Assembly (NCBI RefSeq): GCF_001507435.1 | Contig: NZ_LMWH01000015.1 | Span: forward strand, 62,001-126,000 | Reading direction: 5' to 3' | From: Streptomyces sp. NRRL F-5122 | GTDB taxonomy: Bacteria; Actinomycetota; Actinomycetes; Streptomycetales; Streptomycetaceae | Length of the DNA: 64,000 nt | Shown here: positions 1 through 7,596 of the stretch, in pieces | Position numbering within the stretch: position 1 is the first letter of the stretch | Layout of the letters: every line of letters starts with the position of its first letter | Translations under genes and position numbers: made by a program | The notes under the pieces: generated by a model | What the model was told of the DNA's origin: nothing | Database searches by the model: none | Seen by the model: the letters and a program-made list of their open reading frames with translations, nothing else

Positions 1-141
1 GGCCTGCTCCTGGGAGAGGCCGAGACCCTCCCGCATACCGGCCAACTGTACCCCGACCAGCATCTTCAGGAGAGTCGGAGCGGGCTCCGTCCGGTTGAGA
101 TACGGTTCCAGTCGAGAGACGCGGCGGGACTCGACGGACAT
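1..141 (-). CDS. XRE-family (WhiJ-like) transcriptional regulator, N-terminal fragment
   Basis: Only the first 47 codons are in the window; the gene runs off the left edge. The ATG at 141 follows a GGGAGTCAGG ribosome-binding stretch. The visible peptide contains the start of a Cro/C1-type helix-turn-helix (LAGMREGLGLSQEQA, about residues 33-47), preceded by a leader typical of the large actinobacterial XRE/DUF5753 family. The gene upstream on the same strand encodes a DUF397 protein, the usual partner of this family. Streptomyces carries many such pairs, some with developmental roles (whiJ, abaA loci). The sensor/dimerisation half cannot be seen. Confidence 0.75.
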   Translation of the reverse strand, partial: MSVESRRVSRLEPYLNRTEPAPTLLKMLVGVQLAGMREGLGLSQEQA

Positions 142-236
142 CCTGACTCCCAGTCGGTCGGCAGACAACAGGCCATCAGTATCGCACTCGACCGGTCCAT
201 GTCGCATGTGCCGACAGCATTGTGCCGCCGGGAACT

Positions 237-485
237 TCACACCAGATGGTCGAACTCGCCCTCCTTCGCGCCGGCCAGGAAGGCCGCCACCTCGGCGGGC
301 GTGTAGACGAGCGCAGGTCCGTCCGGGTCACGGGAGTTGCGCAGCGCGACCGCCCCGTCGGCCAGAGCCGCCACCTCGACGCAGTTGCCCTCGGCATTGC
401 TGTGCCGGCTCTTGATCCAGCGGGCGCCCAAGGCGCTCGCCCGCACTCCGTTTGGCACTGAAGGCACCACTGTCTCCTTGCTCAC
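237..485 (-). CDS. DUF397 domain protein (partner of XRE regulator)
   Basis: An 82-residue protein. Residues 22-75 carry the DUF397 pattern: W-x-KSxxS, then GNCVEVA, then LRNSRDPDGP, then a conserved TPAEVAAFL segment. DUF397 proteins are small actinobacterial partners of XRE/DUF5753 regulators, and the XRE gene lies 95 bp downstream on the same strand, so a two-gene unit is likely. The GTG at 485 lacks a clear ribosome-binding site. A GTG at 467 sits six bases behind AAGGAG and may be the true start, which would remove six residues outside the domain. The family's biochemical function is not established. Confidence 0.8.
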   Translation of the reverse strand: MSKETVVPSVPNGVRASALGARWIKSRHSNAEGNCVEVAALADGAVALRNSRDPDGPALVYTPAEVAAFLAGAKEGEFDHLV

Positions 486-822
486 GTTCCGACACGGGGC
501 GCCGGCCCACGTGGGACGGAACGCACCCCACGGGGCCCCGTGGTTCTCCTACCCATCATGCAATTTCCCATGCAATTGCACGATGGTGCTGACTGCGTGG
601 ATAATAGCGGTGCGTCAATCGCTGGACTGGCGCTGCGCGCTGACGTCGCATCAGGGAGACCACCGTGTCCTTGCCTGCACACCGGGTTCCGAGCCGCCCT
701 GGCGGGCGAGGCTGGGCCCCGGGCGGGGAGCGCGGCCTGCCGGGTCATGACGCCGAGCGCGCCGTTGCAACGCAGAGGACGACCCCCGGGGCCTGGCCCC
801 ACACTGTCTGCGGGGAGCGGAA
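486..822. other. Divergent intergenic region with direct repeat and palindrome
   Basis: This 337-bp spacer separates the leftward DUF397/XRE unit from the rightward HEAT-type gene and should hold both promoters. An AT-richer core contains the direct repeat CATGCAATT at 557-565 and 569-577 (12-bp period). The second copy runs into the palindrome TGCAATTGCA at 571-580. This is a reasonable operator for the XRE regulator, but nothing in the sequence proves binding. I see no other feature here. Confidence 0.4.
557..580. promoter_or_regulatory. Candidate operator: CATGCAATT direct repeat overlapping TGCAATTGCA palindrome
   Basis: CATGCAATT occurs at 557-565 and again at 569-577, one helical turn apart, and the second copy extends into the 10-bp palindrome TGCAATTGCA (571-580). 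It lies about 70-90 bp upstream of the DUF397 start. Its AT-rich composition stands out in this GC-rich genome. The link to the XRE regulator is inferred from position only. Confidence 0.35.
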
Positions 823-1296
823 ATGACCACACCACTCAAGGACTTGGGGCACGTGCCGTGGGAGGCCATCAAGGACTCCAGCGGGTCGGCGGAAGCCATC
901 CCCGTCCTGCTCCACAGTCTCGCCTCGGGTGACGAACCCACTGCCCGGGCGGCCCTCGGCGACCTGAGGGAACGAATCTGCCAATACGGGTTCGTCGTCG
1001 ACCAGGCGACGGCCGCCACCGTCCCGTTCCTGTGGGAGCTCGCGCGGCTTCCCCAGGTGACGTGTCGGGTTCAGATCATCCACCTGCTCAAGAACATCGC
1101 GGATGCACGGCAGTGGGAGAGCACGGCGACCGCCTATCCCAAGTTGCGCAACTACCCCCATGATTACGTGAGTTGGGAGCAGCAGGCTCGTCGCGCCGTC
1201 CATGCCGACCTGGGCGGGCTGCGCCAGCTGCTCGCCGAGCCGGACGTCGAGCTCGTCGAGGCCGCGACCGAACTCGCCTCGACACTGGCGGCCTGA
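823..1296 (+). CDS. Small HEAT/ARM-like helical protein, unknown function
   Basis: A 157-residue soluble protein starting at ATG 823 behind GGGGAGCGG. The sequence looks all-helical, with repeated leucine/alanine-rich segments resembling HEAT/armadillo units (for example AIPVLLHSLASG, AATVPFLWELAR and VQIIHLLKNIAD). Proteins of this kind in actinobacteria often act as interaction scaffolds, but no partner or motif here points to a specific role. It is flanked by the DUF397 unit (divergent) and a PRC-barrel gene 169 bp downstream on the same strand. It has no signal peptide, membrane segment or catalytic motif. Confidence 0.6.
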   Translation: MTTPLKDLGHVPWEAIKDSSGSAEAIPVLLHSLASGDEPTARAALGDLRERICQYGFVVDQATAATVPFLWELARLPQVTCRVQIIHLLKNIADARQWESTATAYPKLRNYPHDYVSWEQQARRAVHADLGGLRQLLAEPDVELVEAATELASTLAA

Positions 1297-1406
1297 CGAT
1301 CGAAAACCTGCGTGCCGCGGGTCGCCGGACGCCCACCGGGAGGCCGTCGCACGCGGTGGGCGCCCCGGTCTCCCGTGAGGGAACGACGAAGGTGCCCGCC
1401 TGCCCG

Positions 1407-1431
1407 GAATGGCCCCCGGGGACACGGGTAT
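1407..1431 (+). promoter_or_regulatory. Sigma-B-like promoter upstream of PRC-barrel gene
   Basis: GAAT at 1407-1410, a 15-bp spacer, then GGGTAT at 1426-1431. This matches the published S. coelicolor sigma-B consensus GNNT-N14-16-GGGTA(C/T). The -10 element ends 34 bp before the GTG start of the PRC-barrel gene, a natural distance. The consensus is loose, so a chance match is possible. Confidence 0.45.
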
Positions 1432-1465
1432 CCGCTGCTCCACACCCACCGTGGAAGGGAGCATC

Positions 1466-1831
1466 GTGACCATCGAGAGACCGTGGACGTACGAACCGGG
1501 CAGCGGCCACGTCGAGGGACAGGACCTGGCCGGCTTCACCGTCGACGCCACGGACGGAACCGTGGGGCACGTCGACCGGCAGGCCGACGGGCCGGGCATG
1601 CGGCATCTGATCGTCGACACCGGGGTGTGGGTGTTCGGCAAGAGCGTGCTCATTCCCGCGGGCGTCGTCAGCGGCATCGACACCGACGCACAGCAGATCA
1701 CGCTGGCGTGCTCGAAGGACGAGGTTAAGGACGCACCTCTGTTCCGCACGGATCGCGAGACCCTCGATCCCGAATATCTGGCCAAGGTCGACGACTACTA
1801 CCGTGGTCTGCCACCGCGACGTGCGGAGTGA
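1466..1831 (+). CDS. PRC-barrel domain protein
   Basis: A 121-residue protein. The GTG at 1466 is chosen over upstream in-frame codons because GGAAGGGAG precedes it at good spacing. Residues 18-80 form a PRC-barrel-like beta domain (LAGFTVDATDGTVGHVD, then RHLIVDTGVWVFGKSVLIPAG). The C-terminal part matches the pattern of stress-associated PRC-barrel proteins of soil actinobacteria, ending in a conserved LDPEYLAKVDDYY segment. PRC-barrels mediate protein or RNA contacts rather than catalysis. A sigma-B-like promoter lies 34 bp upstream, which fits a general-stress protein next to a stressosome operon. Confidence 0.75.
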   Translation: MTIERPWTYEPGSGHVEGQDLAGFTVDATDGTVGHVDRQADGPGMRHLIVDTGVWVFGKSVLIPAGVVSGIDTDAQQITLACSKDEVKDAPLFRTDRETLDPEYLAKVDDYYRGLPPRRAE

Positions 1832-2029
1832 CGGCGCGGGCGCGGCGTCACCCGGCACGACATCACTGGGCACGTCGCGGTGGGTCCGCTGTGACGCACC
1901 CATGGCTCGTGCGCGGCCGGGTAGACGGTGACCGATGAACGAACGAAACCATGCCACATCCACTCTCGTTCGCCGGGCGCCCGGCAACCGGCCGCCCGGC
2001 GGACGAGGTCCGCTGCCCGAGGGCGAGCG

Positions 2030-2560
2030 ATGACACCGGCGGAACTGCCCTCGGGCGGTGCACCTCCGGCCGCCGTCGGTGCGGCAGGGAAATCCGGCGG
2101 GGCGAAAATGGACACTCGCCCGGATGGCGCGGGCATTCAGGTCTGCGGGCGGCTGCGTACACCGATCCTGGCCGCCTCGGGCGTCACCAGCGCGGCGACG
2201 GCCCGCGACTACGTGCTGACGGTCCTGCGAGGCCGCGAGGGAGCTTCCGCGGTGCAGCCGAACGATCAGGCCGTCACCGATCTGCTACTGGTCACCTCGG
2301 AGCTGGTGTCCAATGCCATCCGGCACGGCGGTGGTCTCGTGGCCTTCGTGGCGACGCCCACGCGCGAAGGGGTCCGGCTGCATGTGCACGACCGCAGCGC
2401 CGAGATCCCCTCGACGGCTTTGGGCCCGGGCGCCCTTCCGGCAGGGGACACGGTCGGGGGATACGGATGGCCGTTGATCATCACGCTGGCACGGGACATC
2501 GCCATCGAGCGGTGTCCGGACGGGGGCAAGATCGTGAGCGTGCTGGTGCCGCTCGGATGA
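2030..2560 (+). CDS. Anti-sigma-factor-type serine kinase / ATP-binding protein (RsbW-like)
   Basis: A 176-residue GHKL ATPase of the HATPase_c_2 type. The N-box (VTSELVSNAIRHGG) is near residues 87-100, a degenerate G1 region (LHVHDRSAE) near 120, and a G2 glycine patch (GGYGWPLI) near 145. Such proteins bind sigma factors or STAS antagonists and phosphorylate the latter. The ATG at 2030 follows GAGGGCGAGC; an alternative ATG at 2108 would keep the whole domain. The first ~45 residues are low-complexity. Orphan relatives are abundant in Streptomyces and their partners usually unknown. The next gene, a similar ATPase, is convergent. Confidence 0.75.
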   Translation: MTPAELPSGGAPPAAVGAAGKSGGAKMDTRPDGAGIQVCGRLRTPILAASGVTSAATARDYVLTVLRGREGASAVQPNDQAVTDLLLVTSELVSNAIRHGGGLVAFVATPTREGVRLHVHDRSAEIPSTALGPGALPAGDTVGGYGWPLIITLARDIAIERCPDGGKIVSVLVPLG

Positions 2561-2659
2561 CGGTGTGTGTCCGGGGCTCCGTGAATCATGACGCCCCGGA
2601 GCGCCGACGGGTCGCCCGACGAGCGGCCGGCCGGACACCCGGGGCGGGTCGGCCCGCCG

Positions 2660-3094
2660 CTACCAGGGAAGGAAGACGTGCACGTCCTTGCCGTCCGGAT
2701 GGACGACGACACTCACCTGGTCGCACAGCGTGTTCACCAGATGCCAGCCGATACCGCCGGCGCGGCCGGGGCGGAAGGGCCGTGGTGAAGGAGGGATCGT
2801 GCTGGTGTCGTGCAGCGTCACATGCACTCCGTCGAATGTCGGCCGCATCCACAGTCCGAAGGGGCCCGGAGCGTACTGGACGGCGTTGGCGGCGAGCTCG
2901 TCGACCACCAGGAGTATGTCGTTCCAGTGCTCGGGGCTCGTCGGAGTCGATGCCCGCGCCAATCGGCGCAGGAACTCCTCGGCCGCCAGTCGTGCGTCCG
3001 TCACATCGTGCAGCTCGCCCTTGAAGCCGGCCTTGAGGCTCTCCACCGACTCGAACGGCCAGGTCTTGTTGTCCCAACGCGGCTCGGTTGCCAT
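2660..3094 (-). CDS. Anti-sigma-factor-type serine kinase / ATP-binding protein (RsbW-like)
   Basis: A 144-residue single-domain GHKL ATPase. It shows the N-box VVDELAANAVQYAPG (residues ~63-77), a G1-like LHDTS (~94) and GGIGWHLV (~113), all typical of RsbW/SpoIIAB-like kinases of the HATPase_c_2 group. It probably binds a STAS antagonist or another regulator in a partner switch. The ATG at 3094 gives the family's normal length. It is convergent with the ATPase gene ending at 2560 and divergent from a MarR gene at 3363. No sigma-factor gene is adjacent, so its target cannot be named. Confidence 0.75.
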   Translation of the reverse strand: MATEPRWDNKTWPFESVESLKAGFKGELHDVTDARLAAEEFLRRLARASTPTSPEHWNDILLVVDELAANAVQYAPGPFGLWMRPTFDGVHVTLHDTSTIPPSPRPFRPGRAGGIGWHLVNTLCDQVSVVVHPDGKDVHVFLPW

Positions 3095-3362
3095 GCCGTC
3101 CTTCCCCCGGCCGGCGCACCGGCCGGTTGTCCTCGTACGTCGCGTCGACGCCCGGCCCCCCCTATCACGGTTGCCAGAATGACGATGACTACGCCTCCTG
3201 GATCACAGAAAAAAGGGCGTATATGTCCCTATGTGCCGGGGATAAGCGCGTCCTGCATCGATCCCGTGAAGGGGCCGTATCCGGTCGCGTACTCGCAGGA
3301 GTCGGGGGTAGGGGCGCCGAACGGATCGACCGTGTCGGTTCGAGGCGGAGGGCGCGGCAGGC

Positions 3363-3869
3363 GTGGGAAGCGCGGTGGGAGTTGACCGTGAGGTGACCGA
3401 GGCAGAGGAGGCGGGCAGCTGTCCCAAGGCGCTGGCCCGCCAGGTCGGGGACGCGGTGGAAAGCCTGGTGTCGCTTTGGATCTCCGCATCGGACGCGGTC
3501 ACACCGCGTCTTTCCAGACATCAGTTGAAGGCGCTCACGGCGGTCCGGTACCGCTCGGAACTCAATCTCACGGCGCTCGCGGAGACGCTCGGCATCGCAC
3601 TGCCCGCGGCCAGCAGACTGTGCGACCGGCTGGAGGTGGCGGGACTGCTGGAGCGGGTGGCCCATCCCCACAACCGGCGGGAGCTGCAGCTCAGGGTCAC
3701 CACTCAGGGACGCAAGCTGCTCACCGAGGTGGCCGAGCGCAGGTCGGCGAGCCTGGCGGCGGTGTTCGCCGCCATGACACCCGCCCAGCGCGCCTCGCTG
3801 GAACAAGGACTGCAGGCCTTCCGCGAAGCCCATGAACCAGGGCCGAACCGACCGGACCGTGGGACGTAG
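3363..3869 (+). CDS. MarR-family transcriptional regulator
   Basis: A 168-residue protein with a winged helix-turn-helix at about residues 55-125: LNLTALAETLGIALPAASR for the recognition region, then RELQLRVTTQGRKLL for the wing. It is clearly paralogous to the MarR protein at 10027-10503; both share SRLCDRLxxxG, ERVA and RRELxL. The two genes flank the stressosome region, pointing to local duplication. The start is uncertain: the GTG at 3363 is used, but another GTG within the next 45 bases would also keep the domain. The 3' end faces the 3' end of the RsbU-like gene. No ligand can be predicted. Confidence 0.75.
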   Translation: MGSAVGVDREVTEAEEAGSCPKALARQVGDAVESLVSLWISASDAVTPRLSRHQLKALTAVRYRSELNLTALAETLGIALPAASRLCDRLEVAGLLERVAHPHNRRELQLRVTTQGRKLLTEVAERRSASLAAVFAAMTPAQRASLEQGLQAFREAHEPGPNRPDRGT

Positions 3870-3924
3870 CAGGACCTCCGGCGAGCTGGTCACAAGGCCT
3901 CGGCCGTCCCCCGCCAGTGCGTCT

Positions 3925-5661
3925 TCACGCCGGTGATGTCTCCTGGCCGCTGTCGACGTGGCACAGCAGCAGGCATACGTCGTCGTCACGCTCCGAGTCC
4001 CGCAGCATGGGATCGAGCACCCGGTCGGCCGCTCCTTCCAGATCGCCGTCCAGATCGGACTCCGCGAGGTCGGCCATCGCGACGGTGAGCCGCTCGATGC
4101 CCGGGTCGATGCCCTGCGTCCGCCGCTCGACCAGGCCGTCCGTGTAGAGGGCGAGGGTCGAGCCGGGAGGCACCGCGGCGGTGTGGTCCGCGATGTCCTG
4201 CCGCAGCGGAATGCCCAGCATGGCGCCCGGCTTTGCGTCGAGCGTGTGCACCCTGCCGTCGTGCGTGCGCAGCACCGGCGGTGGATGCCCCGCGGCGGCC
4301 CAGGTCAGCACAGGTTCGCCCGGTCGGAAGCGGGCGATGACCGCGGTGGCGTACAGATCCGGCTGCAGATGGTGCAGAAAGAGGTGCAGCCGGGTGAGGA
4401 GGCGGCCCGGGCTGCCTCCGTCGACGGCGTACGCGCGCAGGGCCGTACGCAGCTGGCTCATCATCACCGCCGCGCGCAGTCCGTGCCCGGTGACGTCGCC
4501 CACGACGGTGATCAGGCTTCCGTCGGGCTGGCGGAAGGCGTCGTACCAGTCACCGCCGATATTGAGACCGTGGGTCGCCGGGAGGTACCGGGCGGCGAGC
4601 CGCAGCCCGGGGCCGCTGGGCAGATCGGTGAGCAGGGCCCGTTGGAGCGTCTCGGCGATGTCGCGGTTGTGTTCGAAGCGCTGCGCGTTGTCGATCGCGA
4701 TTCCCGCCCTGCGGGCGAGCTCGATCAGCATCACGGCGTCGTCCGGGTCCCACCGGTCGCCCGGAGGGGTGAGGATCAGCACGCCCAGAGTCGTCCGGCG
4801 CGCCGACAGGGGCACGCACAGGAGGGGCACGGTGGGGTGGAGGGCCGAGGGGGGCCGGTCGTCCACGCCGGGCAGCCCCCCGGGATGGGCGGCCGCGTAC
4901 TGCGGTCTGCCGGTCCGCGCAGCCACCACGGCGGCTGCCGGACGGGGGGCATGCCCCCGCTCCGCCTCCTCGTCCGCCAGCAGCCACACATCGACGCCGC
5001 GCGCATAGGCAGGCGTCAGCAGCTCCGGGAGCAGGCGCACGATCTCCCCGTGGTTGAGGGACGCCGTCAGCGCCGCGCTGGCATCGGCGAGGAACGTGAG
5101 CCGGCGGCGTGCCTCCTCCGCCTCGGTGCGGGCGGCCCGCTCGGCGGCGAACAGCTCACGCTGCGCCTCGCCGACCGCGTCCAGCTCGGCGTGCAGGGCC
5201 AGGACCCCCTGGTTGGTCTGATGCAGCTCCTCACGGTGGAAGGCGACCACCGCCTCCTGCTCCGACAGGGCGTCAAGGACCCGGGCGGCGTCGTCGTCCG
5301 CGCTGAAGAGCGCCTCGGCCAGGGCCGCCGGGTCCGTGTGCGCCGGCTCGGCACCGGGACCGCCGGCATCGCCGTCAGCCGGGACGGAGGCACGCCAGGT
5401 GGGTGCCCCGGTCTCGTCCGGGCCGGGACGGAGGCTGAGCCGGAGCTGCCGCTGCTCGTCGCCGCCGGAAAGCGGTGCGGCGCGCAGGGTCAGCCGCCAG
5501 GTGCCGCCCTTGGTCAGGCACTGGCGCAGTTGCGCGGTGAGCGAGGTGACCAGACGGGAGCGGTCGACGACGGAGACGCCGTGCTCCGCCGTGAGCCTGG
5601 CGATGGCGACCCGGGCCCGGGCCGCGTCGACGACGGTGGTGATCTGCCAGGTGTGGGTCAT
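3925..5661 (-). CDS. RsbU-like SpoIIE/PP2C phosphatase with coiled coil and GAF domain
   Basis: A 578-residue cytosolic protein and the last gene of the stressosome operon. Residues 1-60 resemble the first helices and strands of an RsbT-type ATPase without a complete ATP site. A coiled-coil linker spans ~120-190, a GAF-like domain ~190-325, and a SpoIIE/PP2C domain ~335-565 with metal ligands in GGDWYDAF (D371), VGDVTGHG (D389), YTDGL and DDDVCLLL. In the Bacillus model RsbU is activated by RsbT and dephosphorylates the anti-anti-sigma factor. The start overlaps the preceding stop as ATGA (5658-5661), so translation is probably coupled. Confidence 0.85.
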   Translation of the reverse strand: MTHTWQITTVVDAARARVAIARLTAEHGVSVVDRSRLVTSLTAQLRQCLTKGGTWRLTLRAAPLSGGDEQRQLRLSLRPGPDETGAPTWRASVPADGDAGGPGAEPAHTDPAALAEALFSADDDAARVLDALSEQEAVVAFHREELHQTNQGVLALHAELDAVGEAQRELFAAERAARTEAEEARRRLTFLADASAALTASLNHGEIVRLLPELLTPAYARGVDVWLLADEEAERGHAPRPAAAVVAARTGRPQYAAAHPGGLPGVDDRPPSALHPTVPLLCVPLSARRTTLGVLILTPPGDRWDPDDAVMLIELARRAGIAIDNAQRFEHNRDIAETLQRALLTDLPSGPGLRLAARYLPATHGLNIGGDWYDAFRQPDGSLITVVGDVTGHGLRAAVMMSQLRTALRAYAVDGGSPGRLLTRLHLFLHHLQPDLYATAVIARFRPGEPVLTWAAAGHPPPVLRTHDGRVHTLDAKPGAMLGIPLRQDIADHTAAVPPGSTLALYTDGLVERRTQGIDPGIERLTVAMADLAESDLDGDLEGAADRVLDPMLRDSERDDDVCLLLCHVDSGQETSPA

Positions 5662-6737
5662 GGTTCACGATCCGACGGTGCGGGCGACAGCACGGCCACC
5701 GTGGTGTCGTCGCGGACGGGCCGGGCGGAACTGCTGGCGTCGCGCACGATCAGGGCCGCCGTCACCGCCGGGTCCAGGGCCGAGGACGGCACGCCCGCCT
5801 TCAGGGACCAACGGCTGGGCAGACCGTCGCTGTGCAGTACGAGGAGGCAGTCGGTGGACCAGGGCAGCCGCTGGTGGGGGAGGTGCGCCGGACGGTGGGC
5901 CCCGACGATGCCGGGATGGGACAGCAGGTGCTGCCAGTTGCCGCCGGAGCGGAACCGGGCCCCCACGTTGCCTACGCCGGAGAACGCCAGACGTCCCGCG
6001 GCGAGGTCGAGTTGGGCGACGGCCACGGCGGCGCCCCGGGTGTTGCGCAGGGCGCCGTGCAGCACCCCGAGCAGTTCCGGGGGCGTCAGATCGGCGGCTT
6101 GACGCAGTTGCCGGACGGCGGCGTCGGAGGCGTCTGCCGCGGCGGGGCCGTGTCCCAGTCCGTCGGCCAGGAGCACCGTGATGCGCTCGCCCGAGCGCAC
6201 GCAGGCCCAGCCGTCGCCCGAATCACCGGCCACGAAGGGGATGTTGACTCCGCCGGCCCGTACCGGGACGGCGTCGCGCCGGTACGGCTGCTCTGTACGG
6301 GAGGAACGGGCCCTGGCCGAGGCGAGTATGCGCGCGAGGGCGACGGTGCCGTGACCGGGCGTGCTGTGGACGTCGAAGACGTCCGCCAGACGCCGGCACG
6401 TGCCGAGGCCCGCGCCCAGGGATGCCGTGGTCGAGAAGCCGTCGCCGAGCGCGGCCGGGAGGTCCGGGATTCCCGGTCCGTGGTCGATGGCGACGATCTG
6501 GAGCGCCGGCTGCGGGACGGACGCGTCCGATGCCGGTTCCGCGTCCACCGTCTCGATGAGGATCTGGCCGCCGCCCGCGTGCTTGAGCAGGTTGGTGGCG
6601 AGTTCGGTGGCGACGAGCTCCGCCGCGGCCGCGCGGTCCGCCGGGAACCCGGCCTGGCCGCAGGCGTCGTTCGCAGCCACCCTGACGTCCCGGACCCGGG
6701 TCGGGTCGTGCACGGGTACGTCCCGGACGCGGGTCAT
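5658..6737 (-). CDS. Fused anti-sigma-type ATPase and RsbX-like PP2C phosphatase
   Basis: A 359-residue two-domain protein. Residues ~1-135 form a HATPase_c_2 domain with N-box ELVATELATNLLKHAGGG, DHGPGIPD and SLGAGLGTCRRL. Residues ~165-355 form a minimal SpoIIE/PP2C domain like RsbX, with LLADGLGHGP, LHSDGLPSRW and RDDTTVAVL. In Bacillus, RsbX removes phosphate from RsbR and RsbS to reset the stressosome, so the fusion could join an RsbT-like module to that feedback function. The start overlaps the upstream stop as ATGA (6734-6737), and the stop overlaps the next start the same way. This arrangement recurs in actinobacterial rsb operons. Confidence 0.85.
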   Translation of the reverse strand: MTRVRDVPVHDPTRVRDVRVAANDACGQAGFPADRAAAAELVATELATNLLKHAGGGQILIETVDAEPASDASVPQPALQIVAIDHGPGIPDLPAALGDGFSTTASLGAGLGTCRRLADVFDVHSTPGHGTVALARILASARARSSRTEQPYRRDAVPVRAGGVNIPFVAGDSGDGWACVRSGERITVLLADGLGHGPAAADASDAAVRQLRQAADLTPPELLGVLHGALRNTRGAAVAVAQLDLAAGRLAFSGVGNVGARFRSGGNWQHLLSHPGIVGAHRPAHLPHQRLPWSTDCLLVLHSDGLPSRWSLKAGVPSSALDPAVTAALIVRDASSSARPVRDDTTVAVLSPAPSDREP

Positions 6738-7180
6738 CGTGCCTCCTCGCGAGGGCGCGGCGGTACACCGACCCAGCAGACCACGGTGACCGAAGTGCCA
6801 TGGCCCGGACTCGTGTCGATCGAGAACTCGTGGACCAGCCGCCGTGCTCCGCCCAGCCCCAGTCCCAGTCCGCCGCCCGAGGTGTAGCCGTCGGTGAGGG
6901 CCCGCTCGACATCGGGAATGCCCGGACCCTCGTCGGTGAAGGTCAGCCGCAGACCGCGGGCGCGGCCGTGGTCGAGGAAGACGGACTCCACCTGCCCGCC
7001 GCCTCCGTGGACGAGCGTGTTGCGCGCGAGCTCGCTGGCCGCGGTGATCAGTTTGGTCTGCTCCACCAGACCGAACCCGACCTCGGCGGCCGCCTGCCGC
7101 ACATGCTGCCGCACCCATGCCAGATCCGTGTCCGAGCGGATGGGCAGGCATGCGGCGACGCGGCCCGATGTCTCCGTCAC
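6734..7180 (-). CDS. rsbT: RsbT-like serine/threonine kinase (stressosome switch protein)
   Basis: A 148-residue GHKL ATPase with ASELARNTLVHGGGG (N-box), FTDEGPGIPD (G1) and SGGGLGLGLGGARRLV (G2), the pattern of RsbT. RsbT is held by the RsbR-RsbS complex, phosphorylates both under stress, is released and then activates RsbU. Its position directly after RsbS and before the phosphatases matches the classic rsbRSTX/U order. The GTG at 7180 overlaps the RsbS stop (7177-7179), and the stop overlaps the next start. The downstream sigma factor is not encoded in this window. Confidence 0.85.
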   Translation of the reverse strand: MTETSGRVAACLPIRSDTDLAWVRQHVRQAAAEVGFGLVEQTKLITAASELARNTLVHGGGGQVESVFLDHGRARGLRLTFTDEGPGIPDVERALTDGYTSGGGLGLGLGGARRLVHEFSIDTSPGHGTSVTVVCWVGVPPRPREEAR

Positions 7181-7596
7181 GCGTTCTCCTGGCGACCTTG
7201 ACCGGGGGACAGGGGAGTGGATGGCTGCGCCAGCATTCGCAGCGCCTCTTGGACGTCGAGCGCGGTTCGCAGACCGGGCAGGGTGAGTCCGAGTTCGACG
7301 AGGGTGATGGCGACCGCGGGGCGCATGCCGGCCACGACGGTCTCGGCGGCGAGCAGCTTGGCGTTCGCGGCGATCTCGGCGAAGACGCGGCCGAGGAAGG
7401 AGTCGACTATCTCGACGCCGGAGACGTCGATGACGACGGCGCCGGCCGAACTGCCCGCGACGGCCTCGCCGATGTCTTGCTGGAGCTGTTCCGCGGCCTT
7501 GTCGTGCAGTTCGCCCTGGAGGGTGACCAGCAGGACGTCACCGATCCTCAGGACGGGGACGTGGGTGCTGACGGGGCCCTCCAGACCCCAGCTCAT
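7177..7596 (-). CDS. rsbS: RsbS-like STAS antagonist (stressosome core)
   Basis: A 139-residue single STAS-domain protein. The phospho-acceptor region VDSFLGRVFAEIAANAKLL matches RsbS, with the serine in VDSF equivalent to RsbS Ser59, followed by VAGMRPAVAITLVELGL. Together with RsbR it forms the stressosome scaffold that sequesters RsbT. The N-terminal extension VSTHVPVLRIGDVLLVTLQGEL is the usual first strand pair. The C-terminal ~25 residues are proline/glutamine-rich and probably disordered. The ATG at 7596 overlaps the RsbR stop as ATGA. Confidence 0.88.
   Translation of the reverse strand: MSWGLEGPVSTHVPVLRIGDVLLVTLQGELHDKAAEQLQQDIGEAVAGSSAGAVVIDVSGVEIVDSFLGRVFAEIAANAKLLAAETVVAGMRPAVAITLVELGLTLPGLRTALDVQEALRMLAQPSTPLSPGQGRQENA

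Noticed and set aside
2643..2658. Short GGCGGG-TCGG-CCCGCC hairpin between convergent ATPase genes
   Set aside because: Only a 6-bp stem; such structures are frequent by chance at this GC content, so it is not listed as a terminator.
3958..6102. Long rightward open frame opposite the phosphatase genes
   Set aside because: The leftward frames show clear SpoIIE, GAF and ATPase motifs; the opposite frame has none and is a codon-bias shadow.
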